Notes: generated from the letters alone by a model not told the origin. Counted from the first letter of the stretch, positions 19,673 through 29,486 are shown. The stretch is 64,000 nucleotides of DNA from Dolichospermum circinale AWQC310F (GCF_000426925.1 NZ_KE384717.1:17400-81399), one strand, 5' to 3'. Numbers and translations are program-made.

Positions 19673-20623
19673 TTATAGTCTTTGTACCCGTGTCACAATA
19701 AACTCTGCCAGAATATTGACTATTAACGTCAATATAAATAGAACTAAAGCTGCATACATTAAAGCGGAGACTTGTAAACCACTAGCTTCAGCAAACTGAT
19801 TTGCCAGTAGAGAAGAGATAGTATTAGATGGTGCTAACAGAGAGATATTGATATTATTGGCATTACCGATTAACATTGTCACAGCCATTGTTTCACCCAT
19901 TGCTCTACCCAGGGCCAACATTACTGCACCGACAATACCAGAAAAAGCCGCAGGTATAATAACTTGAAAAATGGTTTCCCAACGAGTTGCACCAATTCCT
20001 AGCGCCGCTTGACGTAAACTAGAAGGTACAGAAATCAAAGCGTCACGAGAAATAGCAGTAATGATTGGTAAAGTCATAATTGCTAAGATTATTCCTGCTG
20101 GTAACATTCCAGGTCCCGTAGGAGAGGAGCTAAAAATGGGTAGCCAACCGAGATAATAATGCAGCCATTTACCCAAATTAGTTAAAATTGGGATTAAAAC
20201 AAAAATTCCCCAGACTCCATAAACAACACTAGGAATAGCGGCCAGCAGTTCTACTAAAAATACTAGTACCAATCTTACCTGAGAAGGAAGAAAATCCTCA
20301 CTCAATAAAATCGCCGTTCCCACACCAATAGGAACTGCTAAAATTAGTCCAATCAAAGAACTCATCAGAGTTCCGTAAATAGCAGGTAGTACCCCATACT
20401 CATTATTAACAGGATTCCAACTACTGCCCATTAGGAAATTAATCCCGAATTTTTGGATAGCAGGCCAAGCAGCAATAGCAACTTGTAAAGCAATCCATAA
20501 TAAAGTAGCAGCAATGGCCAGAGCAAAAATTCGAGTTAACCAAATAAAGCTCCGATCTAGATTTCTGTCCATTTCAGAGCGTTTTTTTGCTGCCAAGGCC
20601 GTTTCTAGAAATTTTGTAGCCAT
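19673..20623 (-). CDS. pstC: phosphate ABC transporter permease PstC
   Basis: A 316-residue membrane permease, partner of PstA. The first hydrophobic segment follows DRSFIWLTRIF; later come SSWNPVNNEYGVLPAIYGTL (PstC-typical) and the coupling loop SVPSSLRQAALGIGATRWET. It lies 145 bases downstream of pstS. The gap contains no clear terminator that I can see, so read-through from the pstS promoter is likely. Confidence 0.94.
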   Translation of the reverse strand: MATKFLETALAAKKRSEMDRNLDRSFIWLTRIFALAIAATLLWIALQVAIAAWPAIQKFGINFLMGSSWNPVNNEYGVLPAIYGTLMSSLIGLILAVPIGVGTAILLSEDFLPSQVRLVLVFLVELLAAIPSVVYGVWGIFVLIPILTNLGKWLHYYLGWLPIFSSSPTGPGMLPAGIILAIMTLPIITAISRDALISVPSSLRQAALGIGATRWETIFQVIIPAAFSGIVGAVMLALGRAMGETMAVTMLIGNANNINISLLAPSNTISSLLANQFAEASGLQVSALMYAALVLFILTLIVNILAEFIVTRVQRL

Positions 20624-20768
20624 GAATACGGATTATAAAAGTTAAATCAGGAATAATACTGAAAAACCAGTCTCCTAAGAATCAACACAGTCTAGTCAAA
20701 AACTCAATATTTTCAGACTTAAATGAGGAATAATGCCGAAAATCAACTATGGTAAATTTAGTTTTTGT

Positions 20769-21908
20769 TTACTTGCCAGGTTGAGAATTAGCACCAACAG
20801 AAATTTTATAGTCAGAACTAATTTTATCAGCCGCTGCCGCCACTTTGGCAATTACATTTGCTGGTAAGGGAACATATCCTAATTCGGCCGCTAACTTTTG
20901 TCCATCTGTTAAAGCATACTCAATAGTTGCTTCTACAGCTTTAGCTTTGTTAGCATCAGTATATTTTTTATGTGCCAAAATCCAAGTGTAAGTAACAATT
21001 GGGTAAGAATCTGTACCTTCTGGGTCGGAAATAAAAGCGCGAAGATTCTCTGGTAAATTCACAGATGCTAAAGTTTTCGATGCTGACTTTTCAGAAGCGG
21101 AAACAAACTGTTTGGCTTTATTTTCTAAAGATGCAAATTTGAGATTACCTTGTTTAGCGTAGCTGTATTCAACATAACCAATGGAAGCAGGAGTTTGGAG
21201 AATTTGAGCAGTAACACCTTCATTTCCTTTCGCGCCAATGCCTACAGGCCATTTTACACTTTTCCCGTCACCTACCTTAGTTTTCCATTCTGGACTAATG
21301 GCGCTAAGATGTTTTGTAAAAACACCTGTAGTACCGCTACCGTCAGCACGATAAATGACCTTAATTGCCTCTTTTGGTAATTTAGCACCAGGATTGGCTT
21401 TAGCGATCGCCGGATCATCCCAAGATTTGATTTTACCTAGTAAAATATCAGTATAAACTGACCGTGGTAGTTTGAGTTGAGGAACATCCGGTAAATTATA
21501 AGCGAGGACAATACTCCCAGCAGTAACAGGTAATAATATTACACCTTTATCTGCGGGTATTTTCTGAATTTCTTCATCCTTCATGGCAACATCACTGGCA
21601 CCAAAATCTACTGTTCCTTTAGTAAACTGTTCAACACCAGCGCCACTACCAACCGACTGATAGTTAACTTTTAAATTAGGATATTTTTTATTTAATTCCG
21701 CAAACCAAGTTTGATACAGTGGTGAAGGAAAAGAAGCACCAGCACCCGTTAACTCCACATTACCCCCTAAATCTAATTTCTGAGAACTGGAAGTTTTATT
21801 ATTTTCTGCCGAGTTTTGGCCGCAAGCAGATAGACCGATCGCTAGTGCTAATATAAATATTGAAACTGCAAAGCGATGGTTTTTAATTTCGCCCGAAGGT
21901 AATAGCAT
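20769..21908 (-). CDS. pstS: phosphate-binding periplasmic lipoprotein PstS
   Basis: A 379-residue substrate-binding protein. The N-terminus is a lipoprotein signal with lipobox LSAC (Cys29), so it is anchored at the outer face of the inner membrane. TGAGASFPSPLYQTWF, YQSVGSGAGVEQF and IYRADGSGTTGVFTKHL are the phosphate-binding signatures of PstS. It delivers phosphate to PstCAB. A Pho box lies about 53 bases upstream of the start (21961-21979), indicating control by the SphS-SphR (PhoR-PhoB-type) system. Confidence 0.95.
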   Translation of the reverse strand: MLLPSGEIKNHRFAVSIFILALAIGLSACGQNSAENNKTSSSQKLDLGGNVELTGAGASFPSPLYQTWFAELNKKYPNLKVNYQSVGSGAGVEQFTKGTVDFGASDVAMKDEEIQKIPADKGVILLPVTAGSIVLAYNLPDVPQLKLPRSVYTDILLGKIKSWDDPAIAKANPGAKLPKEAIKVIYRADGSGTTGVFTKHLSAISPEWKTKVGDGKSVKWPVGIGAKGNEGVTAQILQTPASIGYVEYSYAKQGNLKFASLENKAKQFVSASEKSASKTLASVNLPENLRAFISDPEGTDSYPIVTYTWILAHKKYTDANKAKAVEATIEYALTDGQKLAAELGYVPLPANVIAKVAAAADKISSDYKISVGANSQPGK

Positions 21909-21960
21909 TAGGGTTAATTATCGTTAAGTTTTAGATAAACGTTACCAACATAGCACTAAA

Positions 21961-21979
21961 AGGTAAACCAGCGGTTAAG
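21961..21979 (-). promoter_or_regulatory. Pho box upstream of pstS
   Basis: On the minus strand CTTAACCG and GTTTACCT are 8-bp half-sites separated by 3 bases (CTG), the spacing and near-consensus of cyanobacterial Pho boxes. It sits 53-71 bases before the pstS start, suited to activation of the pst operon in low phosphate. It is also about 40 bases before bioY on the other strand. Confidence 0.7.
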
Positions 21980-22015
21980 AAACAAAAAATCTATTTATTC
22001 CCTATCACCGAATAA

Positions 22016-22603
22016 ATGTTTGCTGCATCAAATCAACTACTATGGTCTATGATAGGCTTGCTCCTGACAATGGGTGGTACTTTCCTAGAAGCTTATGGTA
22101 TTACCTCTCCCTGGAATTGGAGTCAGCACGGAATTCAAACCCTTTCATTAGGTGTCAGCTATCAAATTGGTGCAGTGCTGCTGGTAGGTTGTTTGGGAGG
22201 TCAAAATTCTGGGGCGCTCTCGCAAATTGCCTATTTAGTCATGGGATTAACTTTATTACCTGTATTTGCCGAAGGAGGCGGTATCGGTTATGTTAAACTA
22301 TCTCAGTTTGGGTATTTATTGGGTTTTATTCCTGGAGCTTGGATTTGTGGTTATTTAGCTTTTAAGGGTAGACCCCGACTAGAAGCTCTCGCTTTTAGTT
22401 GTATTTGTGGCTTACTCACTATTCACTTATGCGGTATTGCTTATTTAATTATCAGTTATATTTTGCCTGGGAAAGCAGCAGAAAATCTATCTCTGATGCA
22501 AGCTATTCTAAAATACTCTTGCTTTGCACTACCAGGGCAACTAGTAGTTGTTTGTGCTGTCACCATAGTAGCTTACGTCCTACGACATATAATGTTTTAT
22601 TAG
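22016..22603 (+). CDS. bioY: biotin transporter BioY (ECF S component)
   Basis: A 195-residue protein with about six hydrophobic helices. The segments GVSYQIGAVLLVG, FAEGGGIGYV and FGYLLGFIPGAWICGYLAFK match BioY, the biotin-binding S component of ECF transporters. No ECF ATPase or T component is nearby; BioY may use a shared energising module or act alone. lspA follows on the same strand. No strong ribosome site precedes the ATG. Confidence 0.85.
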   Translation: MFAASNQLLWSMIGLLLTMGGTFLEAYGITSPWNWSQHGIQTLSLGVSYQIGAVLLVGCLGGQNSGALSQIAYLVMGLTLLPVFAEGGGIGYVKLSQFGYLLGFIPGAWICGYLAFKGRPRLEALAFSCICGLLTIHLCGIAYLIISYILPGKAAENLSLMQAILKYSCFALPGQLVVVCAVTIVAYVLRHIMFY

Positions 22604-22605
22604 TA

Positions 22606-22630
22606 GGGGCAATCCCCCCGTGGTTGGCCT
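22606..22630. repeat. GGGGCAA-TCCCCCC palindromic repeat
   Basis: Reads GGGGCAATCCCCCCGTGG then TTGGCC; a stem-loop unit of the same family as those inside the genes at 26933 and 48436. It directly follows the bioY stop codon. Confidence 0.7.
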
Positions 22631-22745
22631 TTGTCATTGGTCATTGGTCAGTAGTTAGTAGTAAATTAGACCAGACACCAGACAACTGTCAACGGACAAC
22701 GTACAACTGACAACGGACAACTGACAACGGACAACTGACAACCAA
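22631..22745. repeat. heptamer-type repeat between bioY and lspA
   Basis: A TTGGTCA/CAGTAGT stretch is followed by alternating ACAACTG and ACAACGG heptamers (22690-22741). It belongs to the same STRR family as 4518 and 59757. Confidence 0.85.
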
Positions 22746-22755
22746 AAAATTTATC

Positions 22756-23217
22756 ATGGGTATAAAAAACCGCTACTTCTGGATTGCTGCTTCTATGGCA
22801 TTCTTATTAGATCAACTAACAAAATACTGGGTAGTACAAACCTTTAAATTAGGACAAACACTGCCATTACTACGGAATATATTTCATTTCACTTATGTTA
22901 CCAATACAGGAGCAGCCTTTAGTTTGTTAAGCGGTAAAGTAGAGTGGTTACGTTGGCTATCTTTAGCTGTAAGTTTAATATTGATCACCATTGCACTATT
23001 TGGACCATTGTTAAGTTTGTGGGATCAACTAGGTTATGGTTTGATTTTAGGAGGAGCAATAGGCAATGGTATTGATAGATTTAGATTGGGGTACGTCGTT
23101 GACTTCCTCGATTTTCGGTTAATTGATTTTGCCGTATTTAATATGGCCGATTCTTTTATTAGTGCAGGAATTGTCTGTCTGTTAATTGCCTCATGGCAAA
23201 AAACACCAAGCCATTAA
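22756..23217 (+). CDS. lspA: lipoprotein signal peptidase (signal peptidase II)
   Basis: A 153-residue membrane protease that cleaves prolipoproteins before the lipid-modified cysteine. Four hydrophobic segments are visible. The catalytic aspartates are D116 in GYVVDFLDF and D132 in FNMADSF; NTGAAFS and GNGIDR are the other family boxes. The length is normal. PstS and the protein at 43312 in this window are plausible substrates. The PBP gene begins 8 bases after its stop. Confidence 0.94.
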   Translation: MGIKNRYFWIAASMAFLLDQLTKYWVVQTFKLGQTLPLLRNIFHFTYVTNTGAAFSLLSGKVEWLRWLSLAVSLILITIALFGPLLSLWDQLGYGLILGGAIGNGIDRFRLGYVVDFLDFRLIDFAVFNMADSFISAGIVCLLIASWQKTPSH

Positions 23218-23225
23218 AATTGTTT

Positions 23226-25496
23226 ATGAGTTCACCCCAATCTCCTCAAAAGCCAAAAACTCTACTTGGTCAACTGACTCAAGCAGTAAATACCATTCAA
23301 GCTAGAGTTGATTTTTCCAAGTTGGCACTCAAACCCAATGCCAAAGTACCAAAACTATTAGTCCATGATGCCGGAGTCAATCAAACCTTAGAATATCCAT
23401 TATTAGGCGATCGCTATATTCTGGGACGTAGTTCTAAATCCTGTGATATCGTCGTCCGTAACCAAGTTGTCAGCCAAATTCATCTCTCACTGTCGCGGGA
23501 TTCTACCCAAAACACCCCCATTTTCACCATCAAGGATGAAAACTCCACCAATGGCATATATTTTGGCAAAAGACGGATCAATGCCCTGGAAATGCGTCAT
23601 GGTGATGTGATTACCTTGGGTCCTCCCGCACTAGCCGCTTCTGTACGTCTGGAATACATTGATCCACCCCCTTGGCATCAGCAAGCCGCTACTTGGACGG
23701 CTTATGGTGTTGTTGGTGTCACTGCGTTGACAGCTTTAGCTATAGGTGCGGAATGGCTAAAATTTTCCGTTAGACCCTTACCTACAGCCACACGGGCTCC
23801 CGTGGTTGTCTATGCTCGTGATGGCTCAACCCCACTCCGTGAACCTCGGAATATCGCTCACGTAGATTTAAAAAAGTTATCCGACTTTGGACCCTATTTA
23901 CCTGCTGCTGTGGTCGCTTCCGAGGATAGTCGTTATTATTGGCACTTTGGTGTAGATCCTTTGGGTGTGTTGCGAGCCGTATTCATTAACAGTCGTAGCG
24001 GTGATTTTCAACAAGGAGCGAGTACAGTTACCCAACAAGTAGCTCGCAGTTTATTCCGTGAATATGTCGGTAGTCAAGATTCTTTAGAACGCAAATTAAA
24101 AGAGGTTGTTGTCTCCCTCAAATTAGAAACGTTTTACAGCAAAGATGATATTTTACTAACTTACTTAAACCGGGTATTTTTAGGTGCAGATACTTCAGGT
24201 TTTGAAGATGCTGCTAAATATTATTTCAGTAAGTCAGCCAAGGAATTAACTCTAGCAGAAGCAGCAACTTTAGTAGGAATTTTACCCGCTCCCAATGCTT
24301 TTGATTTTTGTGGAACAGGTCCGCGCAAACTCGGAGCTAGTGATTATCGAAATCGAGTCGTGAAACGAATGCTGGAAATGGGTAAAATTACCCAAGCAGA
24401 AGCTAACCGGGCCCGCCGTTCGACGGTGCAAATCAATCCTAAAGTCTGCGAAACACAAGCAAAAACCATTGCCCCCTATTTTTATGATTATGTCTTTCAA
24501 GAACTGATATCAAAACTCGGTCCGGCTGCGGCTAGAGAAGGTAACTATATCATTGAAACCCAATTAGACCCAGGTATTCAAGCTCAGGCCGAAAGTGAGT
24601 TAAAAAAGTCCATTTCCCAAGCTGGCTCAAATTTGGGTTTTTCTCAAGGGGGGTTGGTAACTCTCAACTCGAAAACTGGCAGTATTGTGGCTATGGTAGG
24701 AGGGACTGATTACAGAAAAAGCCAGTTTAATCGCGCTGTACAAGCCCAACGACAACCCGGTTCTACTTTTAAAATTTTTGCCTACGCTGCGGCCCTAGAA
24801 AAAGGTATTTCTCCTTATACAAGTTATTCCTGTAATCCCTTACGTTGGCAAGGCTTTACCTATAAACCCTGCCGGGCTGGCGCTGGTGGTAGTTTAGACA
24901 TAGCCACTGGTTTGGCACTTTCAGAGAATCCTATAGCCTTACGGGTAGCAAAGGAAATTGGCCTGAATAAAGTGGTGGACATGGCCCAGCGTTTGGGTGT
25001 GAGGTCTAATCTTGAAGAAGTACCCGGTTTGGTATTAGGTCAAAGTGTAGTTAATGTTTTAGAAATGACTGGTGCTTTTGGGGCAATTGGTAATCGTGGG
25101 GTCTGGAATCCTCCCCATGCTATCAGTAGAATTTTGGACACTAGTGACTGTCAGAATCTCAAAGATAGAGAAACCTGTCGTGTTATTTACTCCTTTGATC
25201 AAAATCCAGATGCTAATAAACAAGTGCTAAAAACGGCAGTTGCCAAACAAATGACTAATTTGATGCAGGGGGTAATTACTCATGGTACGGGTCGTAGCGC
25301 TGCTATTGGCTTAGGGGAAGCTGGTAAAACCGGAACAACAAATAATAATGTTGATCTCTGGTTTATTGGCTTTATTCCCAGTCGTCAACTTGTTACTGGT
25401 ATTTGGCTAGGAAATGATAATAATTCCCCCACTTATGGCAGCAGCGCCCAAGCCGCACAACTTTGGGGTAATTATATGGGTAAAATTACCAAGTAG
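23226..25496 (+). CDS. FHA-domain class A penicillin-binding protein (PBP1A-like)
   Basis: About 756 residues from the ATG at 23226; an upstream ATG at 23193 overlaps lspA and is less likely. Order: FHA domain at about 44-145 (YILGRSSKSCDIVV, SQIHLSLS, DENSTNGIYFG), a membrane helix near 160-178, a GT51 transglycosylase (SEDSRYYWHFGVDP, QGASTVTQQVARSLF) and a transpeptidase with SxxK in GSTFKIF, SEN in ALSENPIA and KTG in AGKTGTTNN. The enzyme polymerises and cross-links peptidoglycan. The cytoplasmic FHA domain should bind phosphothreonine, suggesting kinase-regulated wall synthesis; that is inference. Confidence 0.93.
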   Translation: MSSPQSPQKPKTLLGQLTQAVNTIQARVDFSKLALKPNAKVPKLLVHDAGVNQTLEYPLLGDRYILGRSSKSCDIVVRNQVVSQIHLSLSRDSTQNTPIFTIKDENSTNGIYFGKRRINALEMRHGDVITLGPPALAASVRLEYIDPPPWHQQAATWTAYGVVGVTALTALAIGAEWLKFSVRPLPTATRAPVVVYARDGSTPLREPRNIAHVDLKKLSDFGPYLPAAVVASEDSRYYWHFGVDPLGVLRAVFINSRSGDFQQGASTVTQQVARSLFREYVGSQDSLERKLKEVVVSLKLETFYSKDDILLTYLNRVFLGADTSGFEDAAKYYFSKSAKELTLAEAATLVGILPAPNAFDFCGTGPRKLGASDYRNRVVKRMLEMGKITQAEANRARRSTVQINPKVCETQAKTIAPYFYDYVFQELISKLGPAAAREGNYIIETQLDPGIQAQAESELKKSISQAGSNLGFSQGGLVTLNSKTGSIVAMVGGTDYRKSQFNRAVQAQRQPGSTFKIFAYAAALEKGISPYTSYSCNPLRWQGFTYKPCRAGAGGSLDIATGLALSENPIALRVAKEIGLNKVVDMAQRLGVRSNLEEVPGLVLGQSVVNVLEMTGAFGAIGNRGVWNPPHAISRILDTSDCQNLKDRETCRVIYSFDQNPDANKQVLKTAVAKQMTNLMQGVITHGTGRSAAIGLGEAGKTGTTNNNVDLWFIGFIPSRQLVTGIWLGNDNNSPTYGSSAQAAQLWGNYMGKITK

Positions 25497-25548
25497 AGTT
25501 TAGGTAACAGGGGGATGATTAACCCCACAGACAACCCAGAACCGACAA

Positions 25549-27033
25549 TTATCTGTATCCTGAGAAAGGAGTTACTTCTAATTCACCTTTAGGTGTAAAT
25601 ACTACTCTAAAATGAGCTAGAGGTTCTTTGTAGTTCGGTGCGGCCACATTCGAGCCATAAAGCGATTGAAATAACTGGGGAAGAGGTGTTTCTCGAAAAT
25701 GGTCAAAAGCAACTTGATTAAGTGGTTCGTAGTCGGCTATAGCACCTTCTTTATTCACTGCTACTCGATATTTCAAGTCGCTGGTAAAGGTGGGACGACT
25801 ACTCCAATTTTGACGAATTGTACTATACAGCTTTTGATTTAGATCTTTGACTTGACTGGTTTGAGTAATTTTCTCACCGACTACTTCTGGTGTTTTAGCG
25901 TATCCTCCCCAAGGACTAATTTGTAAAACACCTGTTTGAGTAAAGACGACTTTGAATTGAGCAATGGATTCATTAGCTACTGCATTGCCAGGATTATACA
26001 GCAGTTTAGGCAGTGGTGTTTTTTCTATTGCATCACTGGCCGCCCGATTAACAGATTTGTAACCAATAATACTACCATCAGCAGCGACACCTAAACGATA
26101 AACTAAATCCTCTGGTAATTGTGAGCGCGTTGTCCAAGCTGGATTAATTTGATTATAAACCTGGCGATTTAATGCCCGTAACTGGGATGAATCTGTGATC
26201 TCTGGTACGGTCTTTAAAAGTGCTTCTAAATCTTTGGTTGCAAGGGGTCTGGCTGTTTTTGTCGCTGTGGGAGTTGCTGCTTCTTTTGGTAAAGGAGGAT
26301 TAAGAGGAGTAAAGGTTGCTGTTGAAGGTGCGGTTGTGGGTATTGTAGTGCTAGATTGTTCCTCTGGTTTGACTTCCGGTGGACGGACTTGAGGGATAGG
26401 AATCAAGAAACAGGCCAATGCGGCCAAGACTAGACTGGATACACCTACTGTCGCTGGAATTGCTTGTTTGCGGAAAATTTGACTTGAACCACCACCTTGG
26501 GCAACTGGGTGTAATTCTAAGCATAATTCTGGTAAAGTTTGGCTATCAGCGAAAAACTGATCTACAGCTTCAACTAAATCAAATAATTGGACTGTGTTCA
26601 GGATAATTTCAATGGGTTTTCCTTCGTTGGAGTTCTCTTCGAGATTGTCTTGTATGATTTCCGAATGCACAATTAATCTGTGACTGTTACCGTCTATTTT
26701 TTGTAATTCTACTAACTCTGATTCCTGATTTTGAGTGTCAAATTTTTGACCCTGATTTTCTGGTACTTTACTTAAAACTTCTTGGGCTAAAACCTCTTGG
26801 ACATAATTACTGACGGCTGTAACTAAACTTTCAAAAAATTCCCTGCCCCCAACTATGGGTTGAGTGTGACTAGATAAATAGCATTCTGCGTTTACCAGTA
26901 TAGACAATTCTGGACGTAGATCTTGAAAGTTAGGGGCAATCCCCCCTTGGTTGCTCGCAGTCCGTGTCATATCGCTTAACCCTTCTAGGAGCAGGGTACA
27001 ATTGGGTAAACTATATTTACGTTGGATATTCAT
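25549..27033 (-). CDS. DUF4335 domain protein
   Basis: A 494-residue cyanobacterial protein of unknown role. The first 180 residues begin MNIQRKYSLPNCTLLLEGLS, the DUF4335 start. A hydrophobic segment (VSSLVLAALACFLIPIPQVR) then crosses the membrane, followed by a Pro/Thr-rich linker and two similar C-terminal repeats (each with LNRQVYNQINPAW / LNQKLYSTIRQNW and a PLPxL(L/F) motif). It follows the DUF3038 gene by 9 bases and pairs with it across cyanobacteria. Codons for ASNQGGIAPN near residue 29 come from a dispersed palindromic repeat. Confidence 0.85.
   Translation of the reverse strand: MNIQRKYSLPNCTLLLEGLSDMTRTASNQGGIAPNFQDLRPELSILVNAECYLSSHTQPIVGGREFFESLVTAVSNYVQEVLAQEVLSKVPENQGQKFDTQNQESELVELQKIDGNSHRLIVHSEIIQDNLEENSNEGKPIEIILNTVQLFDLVEAVDQFFADSQTLPELCLELHPVAQGGGSSQIFRKQAIPATVGVSSLVLAALACFLIPIPQVRPPEVKPEEQSSTTIPTTAPSTATFTPLNPPLPKEAATPTATKTARPLATKDLEALLKTVPEITDSSQLRALNRQVYNQINPAWTTRSQLPEDLVYRLGVAADGSIIGYKSVNRAASDAIEKTPLPKLLYNPGNAVANESIAQFKVVFTQTGVLQISPWGGYAKTPEVVGEKITQTSQVKDLNQKLYSTIRQNWSSRPTFTSDLKYRVAVNKEGAIADYEPLNQVAFDHFRETPLPQLFQSLYGSNVAAPNYKEPLAHFRVVFTPKGELEVTPFSGYR
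26933..26956. repeat. palindromic repeat inside the DUF4335 gene
   Basis: GGGGCAATCCCCCCTTGG followed by TTGCTC, the same unit as 22606 and 48436, read through in frame (giving NQGGIAP on the minus strand). Confidence 0.75.
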
Positions 27034-27042
27034 TTTTTTTAC

Positions 27043-27705
27043 TTACTCTACCTCACCATCAAAAAGAGAAATCCAGTACCGCTGCATTCCCGCTGTACCG
27101 GTGCAAAATAGTAATTTTCCTAGTAGGTTTATAGCTAGTTGATCTAATTTATCATCAGAATTTAATGCTATTACACCAGAACGACGGTAATTCATCCGAC
27201 TTTTAAAATGCGCTCTAAACCTTTCTAGGTAATTAGCTAATCTTAAATTTTGTTCTAGGGGAATCTGCTTTTGGGCTAATTGTTGGTATATAGTTAGTAG
27301 TTGACGGATGGTAACTGTTAACCGCCTAGCAATGTAGCAAGCAATCACTACTAAGGCTTTAGCCTCTAAAATATCCAAAGGACGGCGACTATGCGCCCTC
27401 CGCATGGGGTTAGAAGCTCTCATTCGCCATAAGTTGACCCGATTTTTGATAATTCCCTTGAGGTCTAATTCTTCAGCTAAAGACAAAATCGCTTCCGAAC
27501 CGCCCAGTTCTAAGGCTTCAATTGCTAGTAACATTAGATCTATTTCCGTTCTAGTTTTCCGTGGACATACCTGTCCATGGAAGGCTGGATCTGGTAAAGT
27601 ATCCAAAATCTCATGTATTCCCTGGGAATTTTGGGGGTTGTTTATATTTACAGGTTGAAGATGAGCAGCGACATTCATTCTATAAAATACCTTATGGGTT
27701 TCCAA
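27043..27705 (-). CDS. DUF3038 domain protein
   Basis: A 220-residue cyanobacterial protein, mostly helical, with the family segments TEIDLMLLAIEALELGGSEA, LWRMRASNPMRR and EAKALVVIACYIARRLT. It lies immediately upstream of the DUF4335 gene (9-base gap), an arrangement conserved in cyanobacteria, so the two products probably work together. No catalytic motif, signal peptide or membrane helix is seen. The function is unknown. Confidence 0.85.
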   Translation of the reverse strand: METHKVFYRMNVAAHLQPVNINNPQNSQGIHEILDTLPDPAFHGQVCPRKTRTEIDLMLLAIEALELGGSEAILSLAEELDLKGIIKNRVNLWRMRASNPMRRAHSRRPLDILEAKALVVIACYIARRLTVTIRQLLTIYQQLAQKQIPLEQNLRLANYLERFRAHFKSRMNYRRSGVIALNSDDKLDQLAINLLGKLLFCTGTAGMQRYWISLFDGEVE

Positions 27706-27891
27706 TCAAGTTATTGACTTTTTCACTACCGCCCATGGCTGGAGGGCGATATGACAGTTCAATTATATACGTTGCGAGCTATTGACTCTTGACTTCACGG
27801 CTTTACCAGTATCCAGGGTATGACATTATAGGGTAAGATACTTCTTGATCTTCAGGAAAATTTTTCTCTCACAAAAAAGTATTTCTCAAAT

Positions 27892-28410
27892 ATGGATTTA
27901 AAATCGCTGATTCGTGATATACCAGATTTTCCTAAGCCGGGAATTTTATTTCGAGATGTCACTACTCTATTAAGCGATCCAAAAGGATTGCGTTATACTA
28001 TTGACTTTTTAGCACAAAAATGCTCAGAAATTGAAATTCAGGTAGACTACATTATCGGTATGGAGTCGCGGGGATTTATCTTCGGCGCACCGGTGGCTTA
28101 TAAATTGGGTGCTGGTTTTATTCCCGTTCGCAAAAAAGGCAAGTTACCGGCAGCAGTTCACGCTATTGAATATCAATTAGAGTATGGTACAGATACCCTG
28201 GAAGTACATCAGGATGCTTTACGTCCCGGTAGCAAGGTTTTAATTGTAGATGATTTGATTGCTACTGGTGGAACTGCAAGTGCAACGGCAAAATTAGTAC
28301 AAAAAATTGACTGCGAACTTGTCGGTTTTGGGTTTATTATCGAACTACGGGATTTACAAGGTCGGAAAAATTTGCCCGATGTCCCCATTATCTCACTAGT
28401 TGAATATTAA
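27892..28410 (+). CDS. apt: adenine phosphoribosyltransferase
   Basis: A 172-residue type I PRTase that makes AMP from adenine and PRPP for purine salvage. It has the family start [31 protein letters not shown], and the PRPP-binding loop [14 protein letters not shown] at about 117-130. The length is standard. An ABC permease gene follows after 29 bases, but no functional link is evident. Confidence 0.95.
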   Translation: MDLKSLIRDIPDFPKPGILFRDVTTLLSDPKGLRYTIDFLAQKCSEIEIQVDYIIGMESRGFIFGAPVAYKLGAGFIPVRKKGKLPAAVHAIEYQLEYGTDTLEVHQDALRPGSKVLIVDDLIATGGTASATAKLVQKIDCELVGFGFIIELRDLQGRKNLPDVPIISLVEY

Positions 28411-28439
28411 CAAAAAATAATTGACAATGGCAATCTGAG

Positions 28440-29486
28440 ATGACCAGTACAAAAATTTCCCTGGAAACGAGTCGAAACTGGCTAATCAAGCTGGTTACTA
28501 GTGAGACCTTTATTTATATAATCAAACGGCTTTTACAGGCACTATTAACGATTTTTTTAGCGTCGGCCTTGTCGTTTTTTATTATGAAGTTATCTCCTGG
28601 TAATTTTGTAACTAGCCTGCGGCTCAATCCCAAAATTTCACCAGAAAGGATTGACGAAATTATAAAACAATTTGGTTTAGATAAGTCTTGGCCAGAACAG
28701 TTTGGATTTTGGTTAAAGCAAATTGTTACCAAAGGTGATTTTGGCACAAGTTTTGTTTATCAACGTTCTGTATCATCGCTGTTATGGGAACGAGTACCAG
28801 CAACTTTATTTTTAGCGATCGCTTCCCTAATTATAACCTGGTCCATGGCTATTCCTTTGGGTATTCTCGCTGCGGTGAAACAAAATCGTCTTACTGACCA
28901 GGTTTTGCAGGTAGTCAGTTACGCTGGTCAAGGTATTCCCAGTTTTATCACTGTCTTATTTTTGCTCTTTTTAGCCCAACTGACTACCCCGCTTTTTCCC
29001 GTGGGTAATATGACTAGTATTGATCATGCAGAACTAACATGGTTAGGTAAAATTTTGGATATCGCTTGGCATTCGATTTTACCATTAATTGCTTTGAGTG
29101 TTACCAGTTTTGCTGGTTTACAACGCATTATGCGTGGTCAATTATTAGATGTTTTACGTCAAGACTATATTCAAACTGCTCGCGCTAAAGGACTTCCAGA
29201 AAATCGCGTTATTTATGTCCATGCTTTGCGAAATGCTATTAACCCATTAATTACGTTATTGGGTTTTGAATTAGCAGGTTTGTTAAGTGGTGCATTTATT
29301 ACAGAAAATTTCTTTAACTGGCCAGGTTTAGGAAAATTAACCCTACAAGCAGTTTTAGTCAAAGATCAATATTTAGTCATGGCCAGTTTGGTCATGAGTG
29401 CAGTATTATTAATTCTTGGTAATTTAATCGCTGACTTAATTTTAAAAGCCGCAGATCCGAGAATTAAATTAGAAGATTTGAATTAG
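28440..29486 (+). CDS. ABC transporter permease, DppB/OppB family
   Basis: A 348-residue inner-membrane permease with about six hydrophobic segments. The first helix follows IIKRLLQALLTIFLASALSF; SPERIDEIIKQFGLDKSWPEQF is the periplasmic loop of peptide/nickel-type permeases; the coupling motif is DYIQTARAKGLPE...HALRNAINPL. Such proteins import oligopeptides or nickel with a second permease, two ATPases and a binding protein, none of which is next to it; in cyanobacteria these parts are often scattered. The substrate is unknown. Confidence 0.85.
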   Translation: MTSTKISLETSRNWLIKLVTSETFIYIIKRLLQALLTIFLASALSFFIMKLSPGNFVTSLRLNPKISPERIDEIIKQFGLDKSWPEQFGFWLKQIVTKGDFGTSFVYQRSVSSLLWERVPATLFLAIASLIITWSMAIPLGILAAVKQNRLTDQVLQVVSYAGQGIPSFITVLFLLFLAQLTTPLFPVGNMTSIDHAELTWLGKILDIAWHSILPLIALSVTSFAGLQRIMRGQLLDVLRQDYIQTARAKGLPENRVIYVHALRNAINPLITLLGFELAGLLSGAFITENFFNWPGLGKLTLQAVLVKDQYLVMASLVMSAVLLILGNLIADLILKAADPRIKLEDLN

